Shown: piece by piece, positions 6,159 through 9,378 of the stretch | How the letters are laid out: every line of letters begins with the position of its first letter | Position numbering within the stretch: the first letter of the stretch is position 1 | From: DATLYB01 sp964502525 | GTDB taxonomy: Bacteria > Bacteroidota > Bacteroidia > Chitinophagales > CAIOSU01 | DNA length: 9,378 nt | NCBI GenBank assembly: GCA_964502525.1 | Contig: CAZCXH010000184.1 | Coordinates: forward strand, 1 to 9,378 | Reading direction: 5' to 3' | Notes under the pieces: model-generated | What the model saw: the letters and a program-made list of their open reading frames with translations, nothing else | Databases searched by the model: none | Told to the model about the DNA's origin: nothing | Translations under genes and position numbers: made by a program

Positions 6159-7187
6159 ATGATCATCCAACTCCAACCCGAATGTCCCGACAAGCTCAAG
6201 CAGGCGGTTGTCCAGAAAGTACGTTCCCTTGATTACAAGGTGAATGAAGTCACCACGTTTCACCGGCACTACCTTGTGTGCGTTGGAAAAAAAGAATTTG
6301 ACATCCGCGCCATCGGCAACCTGAAAGGCGTGCAGGATGTGCACCGCGTGGAAGATGCAAATAAATTGGTGTCCAACCAATGGCGCGTTAATCCTTCCGT
6401 CATTGCGTTTGATGAAGGCATTGAAGTCGGCAATGGCAGTTTGGCAATCATGGCTGGACCCTGCTCCATCGAAAGTGAGGAGCAGGTGAAAATCACGCTT
6501 GATTTTTTAGGCAAGCACAAAGTGAAGTTCATGCGCGGGGGAGTTTTCAAGCCGCGCAGTTCGCCCTACTCGTTTCGCGGGCTGGGAATCGAAGGATTGA
6601 AATTTTTCTCCAAACAGGCGCGCAGGCGCGGGGTGAAAATTGTAACCGAAGTGATGCAGGTGTCGCAAATAGAGCCTATGTACGATTATGTGGATGTGTT
6701 CCAGGTGGGCGCGCGCAACGCTCAGAATTTTAACCTGCTCGATGAACTCGGAAAGGTTGACAAGCCCGTGCTGCTCAAGCGCGGCATGTCCACCACGCTG
6801 GAGGAATTTCTCGCATCGGCAGAATACATTTTCAGCAACGGCAACGAAAAAATCATACTGTGCGAGCGCGGCATCCGCACGTTTGAAAAATCATACCGCA
6901 ACACGCTTGATCTGAACGCCATTCCGGTGCTGAAGCACAAAACGCATTTGCCCGTGATGGTTGATCCCTCGCACGGCATCGGCATCCGGAGGTTTGTAGA
7001 GCCGATGGCACTGGCTGGCGTGATGGCGGGGGCTGACGGAGTCATCATCGAAATCCATCACGAGCCGGAGATGGCTTTTTCAGACGGAGACCAGACGCTG
7101 AATTTTACGGAAGCGGAAAGCCTGTTCAGGAAACTGAGGAAAGCGTTTGATCTGGAAACCGAGTTCCTACATCTTCACCACCCTTAA
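6159..7187 (+). CDS. aroF: 3-deoxy-7-phosphoheptulonate (DAHP) synthase, type I-beta
   Basis: This enzyme condenses phosphoenolpyruvate with erythrose-4-phosphate to DAHP, the first step of the shikimate pathway to chorismate and hence tryptophan. The 342 residues match the Thermotoga-like I-beta/KDO8P-synthase-like form. An N-terminal ferredoxin-like domain (about 1-70) is the allosteric part in relatives that respond to Tyr or Phe. It is followed by the TIM barrel: AGPCSIES (99-106), RGGVFKPRSSPYSFRGLG (126-143), LLKRGM (205-210), LCERGIRTFE (234-243) and VDPSHGIGIR (268-277). Metal ligands are Cys102, His272, Glu298 and Asp309. No chorismate mutase domain is fused. The gene follows the trp cluster in the same direction, separated from it by the methyltransferase gene. 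The symbol follows common annotation use; aroG or aroA are also used for this family. Confidence 0.94.
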   Translation: MIIQLQPECPDKLKQAVVQKVRSLDYKVNEVTTFHRHYLVCVGKKEFDIRAIGNLKGVQDVHRVEDANKLVSNQWRVNPSVIAFDEGIEVGNGSLAIMAGPCSIESEEQVKITLDFLGKHKVKFMRGGVFKPRSSPYSFRGLGIEGLKFFSKQARRRGVKIVTEVMQVSQIEPMYDYVDVFQVGARNAQNFNLLDELGKVDKPVLLKRGMSTTLEEFLASAEYIFSNGNEKIILCERGIRTFEKSYRNTLDLNAIPVLKHKTHLPVMVDPSHGIGIRRFVEPMALAGVMAGADGVIIEIHHEPEMAFSDGDQTLNFTEAESLFRKLRKAFDLETEFLHLHHP

Positions 7188-8852
7188 GGTTTTCATTTCC
7201 CCTTCCCTCCCTGAGCGGATAAGGTAAACGCCTTTTTGCAGCGCGTCAAGATCGTGCAACGCGAACTCATGAAAGCGCAATTCTCCCAAATGCCGCCCGC
7301 TCTTTCTCACGAGTTTTCCAAGAACATCAAACATTTCAATTACATAATCGCCTTCCTCATTGGCAAATAACATCACCCGAAGCTGCTCATCAAACGGATT
7401 AGGATAAGCGATCGGCTGCCTTTCACGGACGTAAGGAGAACCCTGTTCCTCCTGCATTTTTAAAAAAGCCAAACGAAAATCAGGGATGCCGAATCCGAAA
7501 GAATCATTGGGAGCAGAATAATACGATGCGCTTTTTTGAACCTCGCTGATGATGTCCATGCCTGCCTTCTCAGGGAATGCCTGCCACAGGCATGTTACCA
7601 GTCCGGCTGTGATTGGCGCGGCAAAAGAGGTGCCGCTGCCCGTACTCAGATTTCCGCTGCCGTTCACGATCACCACATCGCGCCCCTGCGCTGTCACGTT
7701 GGGCTTCACCCTTTCATCAAACGAAGGCCCTCTCGAACTGAATGACGTTACCGAGCCGCTTGCATCCACCGCGCCAACCGCCAATACAGAATCTGCGTCA
7801 GCCGGTGCGCTGATGTAGCGCCACGAAGAAGCGCCCTGGTTGCCCGCGCTTGTTATCACGATCATTCCCTTGCTTGCAGCGAAATCAGCCGCGCGCGTCA
7901 CCACCGCCCGGTCGCCATTCATCTCGCTGTAAGAATAATTCATTGCCGAATCGTTGAAAGTGGTGTAGCCGAGCGATGAATTGATGACATCCGCGCCTGC
8001 GCTGTCGGCAAACTCAGCGCCTGCCGCCCAGTTATATTCTTCAATGCGGAATTCGGTCGCTGCATCTTCCGTTCTGAGCAGCCAGTATCTCGCAGCCGGA
8101 GCCGTTCCGACCAATTCACCGGGAATGTTTCCTCCCATCGTTGAAAGCACCGACATCCCGTGCGTGCTCTTCATAAACACGCTGTCGTCAACACCGCTTA
8201 CAAAATCCTTATATCCGATTATCCTGTCATTTGACCACAGGCTGTCAAATGCGGCAAATTCAACGGCTTTGTAAAAACCTGCATCCTGCACGGCAATAAT
8301 CATCCCGTCACCGCGAAACCCAAGTTCGTGCAGGTATTCTCCGTTCATCATGGCGATCTGATTGAATGACGTGCCATACAAATCCTCGTCAAACAAGAGA
8401 TTATTCGTCAGCACCGGAGATGAAATGAGCGGAATGGATTCTATGCCCGATGTGTCAGAAGTGTCAATGATAGTGTATGCGGCAACCGGCCCGATCCGGC
8501 TTACAAAAGAGAAAGAATCAATCTGCTGCAAAGCGGCAGAGTCTTCAGTTTGAATTGCAACGCCATTGAGCCATTTCGACCTGACCAACAGCTTTACACC
8601 GGTTGCCAAAATGCTGTCAACATATCCGGGAGTGACAGGCAAATCGCTTTCGTCAACCGCAATGTTCTGCTTAACCCTTCTGTCAATCGCCCGCTGTGAG
8701 AGAAACTCATCAGGACGGTTGACGGAAAACGGATTTCCGTTTTTATCTGAAAACTGAATCCAGTATTTGAAATAGACCGAACTGTCAGGCTTCTCCTGTG
8801 CAAAGGTGTTCAGGAATAGTGGAATTACGATAAGTAAAGCAAGGAAGCGCAT
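7167..8852 (-). CDS. Secreted S8 subtilisin-like serine protease with T9SS type A sorting domain
   Basis: This 561-residue exported protease probably cleaves proteins at the cell surface or outside. Residues 1-18 form a signal peptide (basic start, hydrophobic core, cut near FA|Q). Residues 25-150 are a Bacteroidota-type N-terminal region with the pattern FLSQRAIDRRVKQ. The S8 domain follows with the full catalytic set: Asp190 (AVQDAGF), His231 (STHGMSVLSTMGG), oxyanion Asn338 (SAGN) and Ser409 (GTSFAAP). From about residue 480 a Por secretion C-terminal domain starts at YPNPF and ends with GVYLIRSGREGEMKTLRVVKM-type strands, which direct T9SS export and usually surface anchoring. It lies 4 nt downstream of the partial gene on the same strand, so both are probably co-transcribed. 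Its last 21 nt overlap the DAHP synthase end. The substrate is unknown. Confidence 0.94.
   Translation of the reverse strand: MRFLALLIVIPLFLNTFAQEKPDSSVYFKYWIQFSDKNGNPFSVNRPDEFLSQRAIDRRVKQNIAVDESDLPVTPGYVDSILATGVKLLVRSKWLNGVAIQTEDSAALQQIDSFSFVSRIGPVAAYTIIDTSDTSGIESIPLISSPVLTNNLLFDEDLYGTSFNQIAMMNGEYLHELGFRGDGMIIAVQDAGFYKAVEFAAFDSLWSNDRIIGYKDFVSGVDDSVFMKSTHGMSVLSTMGGNIPGELVGTAPAARYWLLRTEDAATEFRIEEYNWAAGAEFADSAGADVINSSLGYTTFNDSAMNYSYSEMNGDRAVVTRAADFAASKGMIVITSAGNQGASSWRYISAPADADSVLAVGAVDASGSVTSFSSRGPSFDERVKPNVTAQGRDVVIVNGSGNLSTGSGTSFAAPITAGLVTCLWQAFPEKAGMDIISEVQKSASYYSAPNDSFGFGIPDFRLAFLKMQEEQGSPYVRERQPIAYPNPFDEQLRVMLFANEEGDYVIEMFDVLGKLVRKSGRHLGELRFHEFALHDLDALQKGVYLIRSGREGEMKTLRVVKM
7558..7593. 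repeat. Short repeats inside the subtilase gene
   Basis: The 9-mer ATGCCTGCC occurs at 7558-7566 and 7577-7585. The second copy forms a perfect inverted repeat, ATGCCTG (7577-7583) with CAGGCAT (7587-7593), across a 3-nt loop. The sequence stays in frame and encodes a segment (TCLWQAFPEKAGMD) of normal subtilase helix after GTSFAAP, so it does not disrupt the gene. Confidence 0.4.
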
Positions 8853-8856
8853 GATT

Positions 8857-9378
8857 TCATTCGCGACCGTAGTCGGTGATTGTCATAGTGAGGATAACCC
8901 CGCTTTCGGGATCCGACCACGGACGGGAAATGTCTCCGTCTTTTTCGAGCCACCATAATTTCTTATATATCAAACCGACATGCTTCGCATATTTTTCAAT
9001 GGAGTAAACGTTTTGAATCAATGTGGAATCCTGCTGCTGCAGAACGGTTAATGTCGAATCGAATTGCAGATTATTAATGCTTCCAGGAACATCATATTCC
9101 GTTGTGGTGTATTCCCATTCCGAAGGCCGCCAGAACCACCAGTTGGAAGGGCTGGTTGTGATAGAATCTATATACCGGTTCCCATCCCATGTTTGTTCAT
9201 CTTCTGGCGGAAACAGCAACTTGATAAATCGCTGATTCTCCTCGACCACTTCAAGTGAACTTTGTTTTCTAGCAACTTGCCATACACGCAGGTGAACCCA
9301 TGGCTGCGTTGAATCTTGCCTTTGGTAGCGAACTAATTTGTACGTCAACATCCCGAAATCAGTAAAAGAAGAATCAAT
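8857..9378 (-). CDS. Conserved Bacteroidota lipoprotein-like protein of unknown function, partial
   Basis: The reading frame is open to the right edge of the window, giving 173 residues of the C-terminal part; the true start, and any signal peptide or lipobox, lies outside. An ATG at 9349-9351 is in frame but is unlikely to be the start, because codons before it (reading IDSSFTDFG) continue the same kind of sequence. Visible features are YKLVRYQRQDSTQPW, then VVEENQRFIKLLFPP, TWDGN, a Trp-rich stretch (WWFWRPSEWEY), LTVLQQQDSTLI and YAKHVGLIYKKL, ending ITDYGRE. From memory these recall a family of short secreted or lipoprotein-like Bacteroidota proteins without assigned function; no enzyme motif is seen. 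It is the upstream partner of the subtilase gene, 4 nt apart. Confidence 0.75.
   Translation of the reverse strand: MDSSFTDFGMLTYKLVRYQRQDSTQPWVHLRVWQVARKQSSLEVVEENQRFIKLLFPPEDEQTWDGNRYIDSITTSPSNWWFWRPSEWEYTTTEYDVPGSINNLQFDSTLTVLQQQDSTLIQNVYSIEKYAKHVGLIYKKLWWLEKDGDISRPWSDPESGVILTMTITDYGRE

Noticed and set aside
7182..7189. CCTTAAGG palindrome at the convergent gene ends as a bidirectional terminator
   Set aside because: An 8-bp palindrome without a loop or flanking T/A tracts is too short to support a terminator call.
9349..9351. ATG as the start of the right-edge gene
   Set aside because: The frame stays open through the window end, and the preceding codons read like family sequence, so the gene is more likely cut by the window edge.

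Overview
The window is a piece of a Bacteroidota (Bacteroidetes) chromosome of moderate GC content. Three things point there. A reverse-strand secreted subtilase ends in a type IX secretion (T9SS, Por) sorting domain, a system essentially confined to this phylum. Its upstream partner resembles a Bacteroidota lipoprotein-like family. Most starts lack an obvious Shine-Dalgarno sequence, and one spacer carries a TAnnTTTG-type -7 element, both typical of the phylum.

Left part (1-2843, + strand): the distal half of a tryptophan operon in the order trpC (3' end only), trpF, trpB, trpA. trpC/trpF overlap as ATGA and trpF/trpB overlap by 17 nt. A 107-nt spacer between trpB and trpA holds two related stem-loop repeat units in inverted orientation. 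Together the enzymes convert phosphoribosyl-anthranilate to tryptophan; TrpA and TrpB form tryptophan synthase.

Middle (2854-6087, + strand): only 10 nt after trpA begins a 1077-residue protein with a probable PD-(D/E)xK-like nuclease region, an N6-adenine DNA methyltransferase core (motif X, DPACGSGSFL, NPPW) and a C-terminal specificity-like region. It looks like a one-polypeptide type IIG/IIL or PglX-like restriction-modification enzyme. It lies between trpA and the next aromatic-biosynthesis gene and is the most unusual item in the window.

Then (6088-7187, + strand): a 71-nt spacer with an 11-bp inverted repeat and four phased GTAAAC hexamers, overlapped by a candidate Bacteroidota promoter. 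It leads into a type I-beta DAHP synthase, the entry step of the shikimate pathway that ultimately feeds the trp genes.

Right part (7167-9378, - strand): a convergent two-gene unit, transcribed from a partial lipoprotein-like gene into the T9SS-exported subtilase with a 4-nt gap. The subtilase tail overlaps the DAHP synthase tail by 21 nt. No tRNA, rRNA, CRISPR array, insertion sequence or integrase gene was seen. No gene-free stretch exceeds 300 bases; the longest are 107 and 71 nt.
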